Of a stretch of 64,000 nt of DNA, positions 32,201 to 43,000 are shown piece after piece. This stretch comes from Streptomyces halobius. Lineage in GTDB: Bacteria; Actinomycetota; Actinomycetes; Streptomycetales; Streptomycetaceae. A program made the translations under genes and the position numbers. The stretch is from NCBI RefSeq assembly GCF_023277745.1, contig NZ_CP086322.1, forward strand, positions 124,001-188,000, given 5' to 3'. Position 1 is the first letter of the stretch. Every line of letters begins with the position of its first letter. The notes under the pieces are model-generated. The model was not told the DNA's origin. It did no database searches and saw only the letters and a list, made by a program, of their open reading frames with translations.

Positions 32201-34054
32201 CGGGTCCAGCTCGGCGCACACCTCGTCCAGGGCCTGGCAGAACCGCGGGAACCGCGCCGCCAGCTCCGCGCCCATCCGTGCCCGTTGGGCGCCCTGGCCG
32301 GTGAACAGCAGTGCCGTCTTGCCGCCCACCACGCGGCCCTCGGTCCCACCGGGTGCGGGCTCCCCCTCGGCGAGGGCCTTGAGTCCTGCCAGCAGCCCCT
32401 CGCGGTCGGACGCCACCACCGCCGCGCGGTGTTCCAGGTGTGCCCGCGACGTGGCCCCGGTGAAGCCGACGTCGAGCAGGGAGACTTCGGGGCGCGCGGC
32501 GAGGTGCTTGTGCAGCCGGTCGGCCTGCGCCCGCAGCGCGGTCTCGTTCCTGCCCGAGACCAGCACCGGCAGCGCGCCCGCCGGCCGCTGCGCCGGGCTG
32601 TCGGCTAGCGCCTCGGCCTCGGTCTTGACCGGGGCTTTTGCCCCGTCCCCGTCCCCGTCCTCGACCGGGGCCTGGGCCGGTGCCTCCTCCAGGATCACGT
32701 GCGCGTTGGTGCCGCTGATCCCGAACGACGACACACCGGCGCGCCGCGGCCGTTCGGAGGCCGGCCACTTTTGGGCCGTTGTCAGCAGCTCGATCTGTCC
32801 GTCTTCCCAGTCGATGTGCGGCGACGGCTCGTCCACGTGCAGCGTGGCGGGCAGCCTCCCGTGCCGCAGCGCCTGCACCATCTTGATCACACCGGCGACA
32901 CCGGCGGCCGCCGAGGTGTGCCCGATGTTCGACTTGACCGAGCCCAGCCGCAGCGGGCCGCTGCGCTCCTGGCCGTAGGCCGCCAGCAGTGCGCGCGCCT
33001 CGATCGGGTCACCGAGCTGGGTGCCGGTGCCGTGGCCCTCCACGACGTCGACTTCGGCGGGGCTCAGCCCGGCGCTCGCCAGTGCTTCTTTGATCACTCG
33101 CTCCTGCGCGGGGCCGTTCGGCGCGGTGAGGCCGTTGGACGCCCCGTCCTGGTTGACCGCGCTGCCGCGCACCACGGCAAGGACGTGGTGGCCGTTGCGG
33201 TGCGCGTCCGACAGCCGCTCCACCACGATCAGGCCGAGTCCGTCGGAGAAGCCGGTGCCGTCGGCGGATGCCGCGTACGCCTTGCACCGGCCGTCGGGGG
33301 CCAGGCCCCGCTGACGGCTGAACTCGACGAACAGGAACGGCCCGGCGAGCACGGTCACGCCGCCGACCAGCGCCAGCGAGCACTCGCCGGAGCGCAGCGA
33401 CTGTGCGGCCAGGTGCAGGGCCACCAGGGAGGAGGAGCACGCCGTGTCGATCGTGACGGCGGGCCCTTCGAGGCCCAGGCTGTAGGCGATCCGGCCCGAC
33501 ACCACGCTTCCCTGCGTGCCCGTCAGGCGGAACCCTTCCAGCTCCGGCGGCATCGTGCCGCCGTAGTCGGAGGTGACCGCGCCGGTGAACACGCCGGTGT
33601 CACTGCCGCGCAGCGACGTCGGGTCGAGGCCCGCGTCCTCGAACGCCTCCCAGGCCGCCTCCAGCATGAGCCGCTGGGAGGGGTCCATGGCGAGGGCCTC
33701 GCGGGGGCTGATCCCGAAGAAGTCCGCGTCGAAGTCGCCGACACCGCGGACGAAGCCGCCCGTGCTGGTGGTCACCGTTCCGGGCCGGTCGGGATCCGGG
33801 CCGTTGAGCCGCTCCAGGTCCCAGCCGCGGTCGGTCGGCAGTGCGGACACCGCGTCGCGGCCGGCCGCCACGAGGTCCCACAGCTCGTCCGGCGACGTCA
33901 CGCCGCCGGGGTAGCGGCAGCTCATGCCGACGATCGCCAGCGGCTCGGCGTCGCGGTCCTCCAGCTCGCGCACGCGGCGGTTGGCCGTGCGCAGTTCCGT
34001 GGTCGCCTTCCGCAGGTAGGTACGTAGCTTCTGCTCGTTCGTGTTCCCGTTCAT
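23240..34054 (-). CDS. Type I modular polyketide synthase B: two modules
   Basis: 3,604 residues. ATG 34054 overlaps the stop of PKS A by four bases (ATGA), indicating translational coupling. An N-terminal coiled-coil docking segment ([20 protein letters not shown]) precedes module B1: KS (37-456), AT (492-919), DH (941-1226), KR (1422-1672), ACP (1682-1776). Module B2: KS (1796-2219), AT (2236-2669), DH (2689-2979), KR (3177-3422), ACP (3436-3526). The C-terminal helical region ending in [13 protein letters not shown] is a class 1 docking domain, expected to meet the N-terminus of another PKS. All KS active sites read DTACSSS and both ACPs have GFDS. No ER is present in either module. Confidence 0.96.
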   Translation of the reverse strand: MNGNTNEQKLRTYLRKATTELRTANRRVRELEDRDAEPLAIVGMSCRYPGGVTSPDELWDLVAAGRDAVSALPTDRGWDLERLNGPDPDRPGTVTTSTGGFVRGVGDFDADFFGISPREALAMDPSQRLMLEAAWEAFEDAGLDPTSLRGSDTGVFTGAVTSDYGGTMPPELEGFRLTGTQGSVVSGRIAYSLGLEGPAVTIDTACSSSLVALHLAAQSLRSGECSLALVGGVTVLAGPFLFVEFSRQRGLAPDGRCKAYAASADGTGFSDGLGLIVVERLSDAHRNGHHVLAVVRGSAVNQDGASNGLTAPNGPAQERVIKEALASAGLSPAEVDVVEGHGTGTQLGDPIEARALLAAYGQERSGPLRLGSVKSNIGHTSAAAGVAGVIKMVQALRHGRLPATLHVDEPSPHIDWEDGQIELLTTAQKWPASERPRRAGVSSFGISGTNAHVILEEAPAQAPVEDGDGDGAKAPVKTEAEALADSPAQRPAGALPVLVSGRNETALRAQADRLHKHLAARPEVSLLDVGFTGATSRAHLEHRAAVVASDREGLLAGLKALAEGEPAPGGTEGRVVGGKTALLFTGQGAQRARMGAELAARFPRFCQALDEVCAELDPRVGRPVRELLDAEEGSDEAALLDSTQYTQVALFAVEVALFRLVESLGVRPDYLIGHSVGELAAAHAAGVLSLPDACALVVARGRLMGALPTGGAMVAVQAAEAEVVASLAGYEGRLEIAGVNGPRAVVVSGDADAADKWRAQWQDRKTTRLRVSHAFHSPHMDPMLDEFQAVARGLRFDEPRIPIVSNETGKPVGQEMTDPRYWVRHARQAVRFADGIQTLWSLGVRRFLELGPDAVLTAMARQSLDNEDDVVFVPALRARHPEAETFAGFLGQAHTAGVEVDWAAFYAGTGAHRTQLPTYAFQRERYWLAPNTGGQDATAAGLGRLDHPLLAAAVCVGDRDEWLFTGRLSTDTQPWAAQHMLLGTIVVPGTGLVELALAAGRRAQSPVLGELVLQAPLLLEDGVTRQLQVTVGEPGDDGRREVAIYSRPVTGADDTEPDVTCHARGLLAPEPSATTAPWPATWPPEGAEPLSVDELYGDLADLGYDYGPVFQGVRAAWRDGDETYAEVTLPDDVDGGQFGIHPALFDSALQSGAALLAGRDSSRHKMPFSWTGARIEQRGTARLRVRTVATSDSSLRLDAVDDTGAPVVSVDSIDVRPLAQTQLVSAQHSTNNSLFSLDWTTVTAKSTTKPRSTALLGAGQASTQSRSTGYTDLAALEQALTDGAPVPEAVVATIEARDSAPGTAEAAREATAHTLELLQRWLASERFTGTRLVFVTRGAVAVAGESPDIAQAAVWGLVRSAQSEHPGRFVLVDLDDDVGGGEVDWGSLLELDEPQLAVRQGGLRAPRLGRADAAVPSGARALDADGTVLITGGTGGLGALVARHLAAGHGVRHLLLVSRRGPAAEGAKELTAELEALGAQVRVAACDVADRGQLAALLDGLDYPLTAVVHAAGVLDDGVIESLTCERVANVMRPKVDAALHLHELTADLDLSAFVLFSSVAALIGSPGQANYAAANATLDALASARRADGLPATSLAWGLWADAHGMAGGLGKAELARLERTGIGALPAELGLELFDQALASDTALLAPVKLDPAALRAQARAGLLPPLLRGLAPAPTRRTEASGSLAQRLGGVPEADRERVVLELVQAQAAAVLGHDSAATVGAGRSFKDLGFDSLSAVELRNRLNQATGVRLPATLVFDHPTPAAVARLIRTEIGGIARTPRAVARPRRADADEPLAIVGMSCRYPGGVTSPHELWQLVASGRDVVSALPTDRGWDLERLYDPDPDQPGTISTRGGGFLQRPGEFDAEFFGISPREALAMDPQQRLMLEAAWEAFEDAGIDPTSLRGSDTGVFTGAVTSDYGGALVQELEGYRLTGTTTSVLSGRISYTLGLEGPSMSVDTACSSSLVALHLAAQSLRSGECSLALAGGVTLMAGPYTLMEFSRQRALSPDGRCKAYAADADGTGFSDGVGLIVVERLSDARRNGHHVLAVVRGSAVNQDGASNGLTAPNGPAQERVIRQALTNAGLSPADVDAVEGHGTGTKLGDPIEAQALLATYGRERTGGPLRLGSIKSNIGHTSAAAGVAGVIKMVQALRHEVLPATLHANEPSPHVDWDAGEVELLTQAQEWSASGRTRRAGVSSFGVSGTNAHVILEEAPAEDRQPAAPAGHAPSRPAVVPVLVSARNETALRAQADRLRAHLAARPDLELADIGLSSATTRAQLQRRAAVIASDRGELLAGLDSLALGSPADQVVEGQTVGGNPVFVFPGQGAQWAGMAVELLDSSPVFAEQIAQCALALSSFVDWSLQDVLRQTQNAPSLERVDVVQPALWAVMVSLAALWRSYGVEPSAVVGHSQGEIAAACVAGGLSLVDGARVVALRSRLIRERLAGLGAMVSVAQPVERVEDLIAPYEGRVSIAAVNGPTAVVVAGDADALDELIAVCERDQVRARRVNVDYASHSAHVEAIEDTLLQVLAPIEPVSGQVPFYSAATGGFVDTATLDARYWYANLRGPVGFEQAVRALADHGAGCFIEVSAHPVLAMAVEDTAQAHGAAHRSAIVGSLRRNEGGLARFVTSLAEAHAAGVEVNWPKLYAHSGAQRVPLPTYAFQRERFWLTPSARTTDASAAGQGRVEHPVLAASVRLGDRDEWVFTGRMSLDAHPWTRDHLVFATVVVPGAALVELALTAGDEVGCQMLDELVIESPLILEEDAVRHIQVTVGPAADDGRREIAIFSQPQSGAQEEQPETTCHGRGWLAPDTEPSEPFPAQWPPPDAQPLTVDTLYTRLNAYAHRTDDDFDYGPAFRGVQAAWRSGDAVYTELVLPDDAGPAEGFALHPALFDSALHGGLSMLGQTDGTQGGLPFSWTRVRLHQSGLTRLRVRSAPTSDTTLRIDIAGEDGLPIASVQRLDIRPVEQAQIEAAQNRSDNPLFRLDWTPVRAAAPQPAQCAVLGELAVSGERFADLDALERALAQGAAAPEAVLVGVEAPADQADAADAGDAGESARAVTGRTLELIQRWLASERFTGTRLVFVTRGAVAVAGESPDIAQAAVWGLVRSAQSEHPGRFVLVDLDDDVGGGEVDWGSLLELDEPQLAVRQGGLRAPRLGRADAAVPSGARALDADGTVLITGGTGGLGALVARHLAAGHGVRHLLLVSRRGPAAEGAKELTAELEALGAQVRVAACDVADRGQLAALLDGLDYPLTAVVHAAGVLDDGVIESLTCERVANVMRPKVDAALHLHELTADLDLSAFVLFSSVAALVGSPGQANYAAANATLDALAHQRRAAGLPASSLAWGLWADATGMTGHLDAAELARLEQLGVGALPVELGLELFDQALASDTALLAPVKLDPAALRTQARAGLLPPLLRGLVRAPARRADATGGSLTQQLSQVAEADREKVVLNLVREQVAAVLGHTSAATIGPERAFQELGFDSLAAVGLRNRLTQTTGMRLPVSLVFDHPTPAAVARLILSEIGGGTEEPPIDQELTKLENMLAQSATSEKQRVAGRLRTLLADITEGGQSTRALIEAATTADEVFQLIDAEIGEG
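23480..28670 (-). other. PKS module B2: KS-AT(methylmalonyl)-DH(variant)-KR-ACP
   Basis: The AT has GHSQGE and YASH (methylmalonyl type). The DH N-terminal motif reads [10 protein letters not shown], with Ala in place of Gly in HxxxGxxxxP, while FDSALH is intact; activity is uncertain but Ala is a mild change. The KR is B-type (LDD). A methyl-branched alkene or beta-hydroxy unit is predicted. Confidence 0.85.
24075..24838. repeat. Long direct repeat 3, copy in module B2 (KR and preceding spacer)
   Basis: About 760 bp nearly identical to 29337-30100 in module B1. Part of it, extended left to 23879, also matches 17442-18082 in module C1 (23879-24519 against C1). It covers the KR nucleotide-binding half and, for B1/B2, the structural spacer before it. 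Confidence 0.88.
28730..33945 (-). other. PKS module B1: KS-AT(malonyl)-DH-KR-ACP
   Basis: The AT has GHSVGE and HAFH (malonyl type). The DH has [10 protein letters not shown] and FDSALQ, both canonical. The KR is B-type (LDD) with an intact active site. An unbranched alkene unit is predicted. Confidence 0.87.
29337..30100. repeat. Long direct repeat 3, copy in module B1
   Basis: Partner of 24075-24838 at an offset of 5,262 bp, with only isolated mismatches seen by eye. Confidence 0.88.
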
Positions 34055-37000
34055 GCGGACCCGAGCTCCTTGTCGATCAGATTGAACACCTCGTCGTCGG
34101 ACGCCACGTCCAGGTCGTCATCCGGCTCTGCGTCCCCCTCGGACGGTTCTGCGCCCGTTGCGCCGAGCACGGCCCGCAGCCGGTTGCTCAGGTAGCGCAG
34201 GCGCGGCTCGATGCCGGCCAGCGCGCGCTCGTCGCCCGCCACGGCGATCAGCAGCTCCTCCAGCTTGCGCAGCTCCTCGTCGAACGGCGGCTGTCCCTCC
34301 TGCTGGTCGGCCCCGCCGGCCTCCTTGAGGAGCAGCTGCGCGACCTCGGCGGGGGTCGGGTAGTCGAACACGAGGGTGGCCGGCAGCCGCAGACCGGTCT
34401 GTCGGGCGAGGCGGTTGCGCAGTTCGACCGCGGCCAGCGAGTCGAACCCGAGCATCTTGAACGCCCGGTCCGGCTCGACCTCGGCGGCGGACGCGTTGCC
34501 GCGGACGGCCGCGACCTGTGCCTGCACCAGCTCCAGCACGACCTGCTCGCGCTCCGCCTCGGCCACGTGGGCGAGCCGCTGGGCCAGTGATCCGCCCACC
34601 GACTCGGCGCGCCGTGCCGGAGCGCGGACCAGCCCGCGCAGCAGGGCCGGCAGCGTCCCTTCCCGCGCCTGCGTGCGCAGTACGGACAGGTCGAGCCGCA
34701 GCGGCACCAGCAGGGCCGCGTCCGAGCCGAGGCTCTGGTCGAACAGCTCCAGGCCGAGTTCGGCGGAGAGCGCGCCGATGCCGGTGCGCGCCATCCTGGC
34801 GAGGTCCGCCTCGTCCATCTCCCCGGTCATGCCGGTGGTGTCGGCCCACAGGCCCCAGGCGAGGGAGTTGGCCGGGAGGCCGGTCGCGCGCCGCCTGTGT
34901 GCCAGCGCGTCGAGGGCGGCGTTCGCGGCGGCGTAGTTCGCCTGACCGGGGTTGCCCAGCTGTCCCGCGGCCGACGAGAACAGCACGAACGCGGACAGCT
35001 CGTGCCCCGTGGTCTGCTCGTGCAGGTTCCACGCCGCGTCGATCTTCGGCCGCATCACCCGGTCGATCTGCTCCGTGGTGAGGGCCTCGACCACACCGTC
35101 GTCGAGCACGCCCGCGCAGTGCACGACCGCGGTGAGCGGGCGGTCCAGCGAGCCGAGCAGCCCTGCCAGTTGGTCGCGGTCGGCCGCGTCGCACGCCTCC
35201 ACCCGGGCCGTTGCCCCCAACTGCTCCAGTTCGGCGACCAGTTGGTCCACACCGTCGGCGGCCCGGCCGCGGCGGCTGGCCAGCAGCAGGTTCCTGGCAC
35301 CGTGGCGCTCGGCCAGGTGCTTGGCGAACTGGGCGCCCAGACCGCTGGTGCCACCGGTGATCAGTACGGTGCCGTCGGGGTCGAGCGGTGCCGGGACGGT
35401 GAACACGATCTTGCCGATGTTGTGGCCCTCGCGCAGGAACCGGAACGCTTCTGGGCCCCGGCGCACGTCCCACGTACGGATCGGCGACGGCGTGAGCACG
35501 CCCTTGCCGAACAGTGCGGAGATCTCGGTCAGCATCTCCTGGATCCGCTCCGGGCCGGCTTCGGTCATGTCGAAGGAGCGGTAGCGGACGCCCTGGTTCT
35601 CGCGGGCGACGACTTCGGGGTCACGGATGTCGGTCTTGCCCATCTCGATGAACCGGCCGCCGTTCGGCAGCAGTTCCAGCGACGCGTCGACGAACTCACC
35701 GGCCAGCGAGTCCAGCACCACGTCCATCCCGGCGCCGCCGGTCGCGTCCAAGAACGCCTGCCGGAAGTCCAGGTCGCGCGATGATGCGATCCGCTCGGTG
35801 GGGACGCCCAGGGCCCGTACGGCGTCCCACTTGTGCGGGCTCGCGGTCGCGAACACCTGCGCCCCGAGGTGGCGGGCCAGCTGGATGGCGGCCATGCCGA
35901 CACCGCCGGCCGCCGCATGCACCAGCAGCTGTTCCCCGGGCTGCAGACCGGCCAGGTCGACCAGGCCGTAGTAGGCGGTCAGGTACACCACGGGTACCGC
36001 GGCCGCCTCCACGAACGTCAGCCCGGGCGGTATCGGTACGACCGTGCGCCGGTCGGCCACGGCCACCGGCCCGAACGCGTCGGTGATCAGACCGAACACC
36101 CGGTCGCCGGGGGCCAGGTCGGTGACGTCCGCGCCGACCTCCAGTACGACACCGGCGGCCTCGCTGCCCAGCGGCGCCCGGCCCGGGTACAGGCCCAGCG
36201 CGATCAGTACGTCGCGGAAGTTCAGGCCCGCGGCACGGACCGCGACGCGCACCTCACCGACACCCAGGGAGCGGTTGCCTTCGGACGGGGCGATCGCCAG
36301 GTCCTCCAGCGAACCGGCGCGGCCGACGGCCAGCCGCCACGCGCCGTGTGCCGGCAGCGTCTCGCCGGTGCGTGCCAGCCGCGGCGCCAGCAGCCTGTCG
36401 GCGCGCACGGCGAGCTGCGGCTCGTCCAGGTCGAGCAGCGCACCCCAGTCGGGCTCGCGGCCGCCGTCGAGGTCCACCAGCAGGAAGCGGCCCGGGTGTT
36501 CGCACTGGGCGCTGCGCACCAGACCCCACACGGGGGCCTGTGCCACGTGTGGCGACTCGTCGCCCACGGCGACGCCGCCGCGGGTCACCACGGCCAGCCG
36601 TGCCATGCCGAGCCGTTCGCTGGCCAGCCACTGCTGCACCAGGGCCAGCGTGTCGGCGCCGGCCGTGCGCGCCGCCGCGGCCGGTTCGCCCCTCGGCGCA
36701 TCGATCGCGGCGACGACCAGGTCCGGCGCCTGCGCACCGTCGGACAGCGCCTGCTCCAGCGCGTCCAGGTCGGCGTGTTCGGTACCGAGCCGTACGACCC
36801 GTACCGATGCCGACGGCGTGGCCGTGACCTGAGCCCAGTCCACCTGGAACAGCGTGTTCTTCGAGCCCTGTGCGCGATCGAGCTGCCCGGGCTCCAGCGG
36901 GCGGACGCCGAGGGCGTCCACTGACGCGACCATCACCCCGGCGTCGTCTGCGATGGCGACGCGCAGCGCGGAGGGTGCGGAGGTGATCCGCACCCGCGCC

Positions 37001-40000
37001 CGGGTGAGCCCGGTCCTGCCCAGGCGCACACCGGAGAAGGAGAACGGCAGGTCCACCGGCGATCCGGCCTCCTTGGACAGCATCGCACCGTGCAGCGCGG
37101 CGTCGAACAGCGCCGGGTGCAGGCCGAACCCGCCGGTTGCGGTGTCGTCGGGCAGTGCGACCTCGGCGTAGACCGTGTCACCGGCGCGCCATGCCGCCCG
37201 TACCCCCTGGAACAGGGGTCCGTAGTCGAGGCCGATGTCCGCCAGCCGCTCGTAGAGCAGTGCGGCGGCCGCGGGTTCGGCGCCCGCGGGCGGCCACTGC
37301 GCCTCGAACGGCTCCGGCGGTGCCGCGTCCACGGCCAGCCAGCCGCGCCCGTGGCAGGTGGTCTCGGGCCGTTCGTCCCCGTCGCTCTGGGGCCGGGAGT
37401 AGATCGCCACCTCGCGGCGGCCGTCGTCCCCCGCGGAGCCGACGGTGACCTGCAACTGCCGTGTGGCGTCCTGCGCCAGGAGCAGCGGCGCCTGGAGCAC
37501 CAGTTCGTCCACCACCGTGCAGCCCAGCTCGCGACCCGCGGTCAGCGCCATCTCGACCAGTGCCGTCCCCGGCACCAGGACGGTGCCGAACACCATGTGG
37601 TCCTGTGTCCACGGCTGGGTCTCCTGGGAGATCTGGCCGGTGAACACCCACTCGTCGCGGTCCGCGACCGGGACCGCGGCGGCCAGGACCGGGTGCGTCA
37701 TCTGTGTCTGACCGGCCGCGCTGGCGTCTGCGGCACGACTCCCGGCGGTCAGCCAGAACCGCTCCCGCTGGAACGGGTAGGTCGGCAGGGCCGCCCGCCG
37801 TGCCCCGACGTGGAACGGCGACCAGTCCACCGCGACGCCGGCGACGTGTGCCTCGGCCAGCGAGGTCACGAACCGTCCCAGGCCGCCCTCGTCGCGGCGC
37901 AGCGAGCCGATCACGGCGACGCGGTCAGCGGCCCCGTGTGCGGCGGCGGTCTCCTCGACGGCCATGGCCAGCACCGGGTGCGGCGACATCTCCAGGAAGC
38001 ATCCCGTGCCGTCTGCGATCAGCGCCTGTACGGCGGGCTGGAACCCGACCTGGGCGCGCAGGTTGCCGTACCAGTAGGCGGCGTCCATGGTCGCGGTGTC
38101 GATGAAGGCCCCGGTGGCCGTTGAGTAGAGCGGCACCTGGCCGGACTTGGGCGCGAGGGGAGCCAGCAGCTGCGCCAGTTCGGGCTCGATCGTCTCCACC
38201 TGCGCCGAGTGGGAGGCGTAGTCCACGTTCACCCGGCGCGCCCGGATCTCGTCCCGCTCGCACACCGCGATCAGGTCGTCCAGCGCCTGTGGCTCGCCGG
38301 CGAGAACGACGGCGGCCGGGCCGTTCACCGCGGCGAGCGACACCCGGCCCTCGTAGGGGGCGATGAGGTCCTCGGCCTGCTGCGCCGGCAGCGCGACCGA
38401 CACCATCGCGCCCTTGCCGGCGAGGTGGTCCCGTACGAGACGGCTGCGCAGGGCGACCACCCTGGCACCGTCCTCGATCGACAGGCCACCGGCCACGACG
38501 GCGGCGGCGATCTCCCCCTGCGAGTGCCCCACCACGGCGGACGGCTCGACACCGTAGGAACGCCACAGCTCGGCGAGGGAGACCATCACCGCCCACAGCG
38601 CGGGCTGGACGACGTCCACCCGCTCCAGCGACGGCGCGTCCTGGGCGCCTCGGAGCACGTCGTCCAGGCGCCAGTCCACGAAGGCGTCGAGTGCGGTGGC
38701 GCACTGCGCGAGCCGACGGGCGAACACCGGGGAGGAGTCCGCCAGTTCCGTCGCCATGCCCGCCCACTGCGCGCCCTGGCCCGGGAAGACGAACACGGCC
38801 TTGCCGCCCACGGGACGGCCCTCGACCACGGCTGGCGACGGTTCGTTCGACGAGAGGTGACCGAGGCCGGTCAGCAGCGCGCCGCGATCGGTCGCCACCA
38901 CCACCGCGCGGTGCTCCAGCTGCGCCCGCATCGTCGCCAGCGAGAACGCCATGTCCACCGTGGACAGTTCCGGCTGCGCGATCAGTTGGGCCCGCAGGCG
39001 GTCGGCCTGCGTCCGCAGTGCCGCCTGGCTCCTGGCGGACACCACTACCGGCAGCACCGAAGGCGCGGGCACCGGCGCGGTCTGGGTCTCGGCCGGCTGG
39101 GCCGGTGTCTGCGCGGGTGCTTCCTCGATGATCACGTGGGCGTTGGTGCCGCTGATCCCGAAGGAGGACACCCCGGCCCTGCGCGGCCGGTCCGAGGCGG
39201 GCCACTGACGCGCCTCGGTCAGCAGCGCGACCTGTCCCGACGACCAGTTGACGTGCGGCGACGGCTCATCGGCGTGCAGTGTCGGCGGCAGCACCCCGTG
39301 CCGCATCGCCATCACCATCTTGATCACACCGGCCACCCCCGCGGCGGCCTGTGTGTGCCCGATGTTCGACTTCAGCGACCCCAGCCACAGCGGGCCGCCC
39401 GCCCGCTGACGGCCGTAGGTCGCCAGCAGGGCCTCGGCCTCGATCGGGTCGCCCAGCGGGGTTCCCGTGCCGTGGCCCTCCACCGCGTCCACGTCGGACG
39501 GCGACAGCCCGGCACCGGCCAGGGCCGCCCGGATCACCCGCTCCTGCGACGGACCGTTGGGCGCCGTCAGCCCGTTGCTGGCACCGTCCTGGTTCACCGC
39601 ACTGCCCCGCAGCAGGCCCAGTACCCGGTGTCCGTTGCGGCGCGCGTCCGACAGCCGCTCCAGCACCAGCAGACCGCAGCCCTCGCTCCAGCCCACACCG
39701 TCCGCACCGGCCCCGTACGCCTTGCACCGGCCGTCGGGCGCGAGACCGCGCTGGCGACTGAACTCGACGAAGATGTTCGGCCTGGACAGCACGGTGACAC
39801 CGCCGGCCAGGGCCAGCGAGCACTCCTGGGACCGCAGGGCGGCGGTGGCCTGGGCGATCGCGACCAGCGACGACGAGCACGCGGTGTCGACCGAGACCGA
39901 GGGGCCCTCGAAGCCGAACGTGTAGCTGATGCGCCCGGACGCCACGCTGGCCGCGGACGAGATCATGAGGTAGCCCTCGATCTCGTCGCGCCGGTCGCTC

Positions 40001-43000
40001 ATGCCGGCCAGGTGCTGGTAGTCGGCGTACATCAGCCCGGTGAACACACCGGTGTCGCTGCCGCGCAGCCGGGACGGGTCGATCCCCGCGTCCTCCATCG
40101 CCTCCCACGCGGTCTCCAGCAGCAGCCGCTGCTGCGGGTCCATGGCGAGGGCCTCACGCGGACTGATCCCGAAGAACTCCGCGTCGAAGTCGCCGGCCTT
40201 CTCGACGAATCCGCCCTGACGCGTGTACGCGGTGCCCGGGTGGTCGGGATCCGGGTGGAACAGCCCCTCCACGTCCCAGCCCCGGTCCGCCGGGAACGTC
40301 GAGACCGCATCGCGGCCGGACGCCACCAGCTCCCACAGCTCCTGCGGGGAGCTCACCGAGCCCGGGAACCGGCAGCCCATCCCCACGATCGCGATCGGTT
40401 CGTCGTCCACCCGCCGTGGCCGTGCCGCCGGCCGCCGCCTCTCGACGGTCCCGTCGACTTCGCGCAGCAGCAGCCGCGCGACGGCCACCGGGCTCGGGTG
40501 GTCGAAGACCAGCGTCGCGGGCAAGGCCACGCCCGTGGCCTGGGTGAGGTTGTTGCGCAGGTCGACCGCGGTCAGCGAGTCGAACCCGAGGTCGGTGAAC
40601 GCCCGCTCCGGATCGATGGATGCGGCCGACGTGTGGCCGAGCGCGGCCGCGACCTGCCCGGCCACCAGTTCCCGTACGACGCGTTCCCGGTCCGCCTCGG
40701 CGACGTCGGCGAGGCGCTGCGCGAGCGTGACGCCCGTTTCGGCGCGGCGGGGTGCCGGGGCCAGGCCGTGCAGCGGAGCGGGCAGCAGCCCGGCACGGGC
40801 CTGCGTCCGCAGTGCGGCCAGGTCGAACGTCACCGGCGCCAGCAGTGCCGTGTCCTGCCCGAGCGCATGGTCGAACAGTTCGAGCGCCTGTGCGGGGGGA
40901 AGCGCGCCGATGCCCATCCGTGCCAGCCGGGCGAGATCGGCCTCGCCGAGCTCCCCCTCCATGCCGCTCGCGTCGGCCCACAGGCCCCACGCGAGTGAGG
41001 TGGCGGGCAGGCCTTCGGCCCGGCGCTTGGCCGCGAGCGCGTCCAGCACCGCGTTCGCCGCCGCGTAGTTCGCCTGACCCGGGGTGCCGATCAGCGCGGA
41101 CACCGAGGAGAACAGCACGAACGCGGACAGGTCCATCCCCGCGGTCAGTTCGTGCAGGTGCCACGCCGCATCGGCCTTCGGCCGCATCACCCGCTCAAGC
41201 TGCTCGGCGGTCAGCGACTCCACCACACCGTCGTCCAGCACACCCGCCGCGTGCACCACGGCCGTCAACGGCCGCTCCAGCGCGGCCAGCAGGCCCGCCA
41301 CCTGGTCGCGGTCGGTCACGTCGCAGGCCTCGACCCGGATGTCGCAGCCCAGCTCCACGAGCTCGGCGACCAGTTTCTGCGCGCCGGGCGCCGCGATGCC
41401 GCGCCGGCTCACCAGCTGCAGCCGTCGCACGCCGTGCTCGACGAGGTGCCGCGCGATGACCGCGCCCAGGCCTCCGGTACCACCGGTGATCAGCACGCTG
41501 TCGTGTGCGGACCACGACCGCGGCGAGGCGGCCGCGGCACGGTGAAGGCGCGGCGCCAGCAGCCGGCCGCCCCGTACCGCCAACTGCGGCTCGCCGGAAC
41601 CGATCACGGCGCCCCAGTCGGCTCCGTCGGCTCCGTCGGCGTCCACGTCGACCAGGACGAACCGGCCGGGATGTTCGGACTGCGCGGTACGCACCAGGCC
41701 CCACACCGGCGCCTGTGCCACATCCGGTGACTCGGTACCGGCCGCCACCGCACCGCAGGTCACCACCACCAGCCGCGAGCCGGTCACCCGCTCGTCCGCC
41801 AGCCACCGCTGCACGAGCTGAAGTGCGCTGTGGGCAGCCGTCTGCGCCGAACCGTCCGCCGAAGTCCCCACCGACGCGACCACGGCATCGGGCACGCCCT
41901 CGGTCAGCGCCTGGTCGAGGTCCGCCAGGTCCACCACCCGCACCGCCGCACCGGCCGCGGTGACCGGGACCCAGTCGAGGCGGTACAGCGACCGCTTGGC
42001 AGTGTCGAAGTGCCCCTGGTCGAGGGGGCGGACGGCCAGGGAGCCGACCGACAGGACCGGGGTGCCCGACTCGTCGACCGCGTCCAGTTGCACCGCGCCG
42101 TCGCCGGTGACGGTCGAGCGCACCCGCAGCCGCGTGGCGCCCAGGCGGCCAAGCCGTACGTCGCCGAAGCTGAACGGCGCGCGCAGCCGGTTGTCGTCGG
42201 GGTCGGACAGCGGGACGACGGCGCTGTGCAGCACGGCGTCGAACAGGGCGGGGTGAATGCCGTGCCCGGCCCCGTCGGCGGTCTGCGGAAGCACCACTTC
42301 GGCATAGCCGTGGTCACCGTCGCGCCAGAGGGCCTGCACGCCCTGGAAGGCGGGCCCGTAGGCGTAGCCGAGGTCGGACAGGCGGGTGTAGAGGTCGTGT
42401 GCCGAGAGCGGTTCCGCGCCCTTGGGCGGCCACTGGGCGGGCCACGTGGCGAGTGCTGTCGTGGTGTCCTGGTTCAGCACGCCCCGCGCGTGGCAGACGG
42501 CGTCCAGCTCCTGGTCACCGGAGTGCGGGTGCGAAGAGAGCAGTACGTCACTGGACTCGGGGTGTGAGTAGACCGCCACCTCGCGGCGGCCGTCGTCGTC
42601 GGCCGGGCCCACCGTGACCTGGAGCTGGCGGGAGGCGCCCTCCTCCAGCAGGAGCGGCGTCTTGAGCACCATCTCGTCCAGCACCGGGCTGGCGGTCTGC
42701 CGTCCGGCGGCGAGGGCCAGTTCGACCAGTGCGGTGCCGGGCACGACGGTGGTGCCGAACAGTTGGTGGTCTTGGGTCCAGGGCTGCGTGTCGGTGGACA
42801 GGCGGCCGGTGAACAGCCACTCGTCGCGGTCCCCGAGGCGGACCGCGCCTGCGAGGATGGGGTGATCGACGCGCCCGAGGCCGGCCGCGGTGATGTCGCC
42901 GACCCCGCTGCCCGGCGCCGGCCAGTAGTGCTCTCGTTGGAAGGCGTAGGTGGGCAGTTCGACGCGCCGGGCACCGGTACCGGCGTAGTACGCCGCCCAG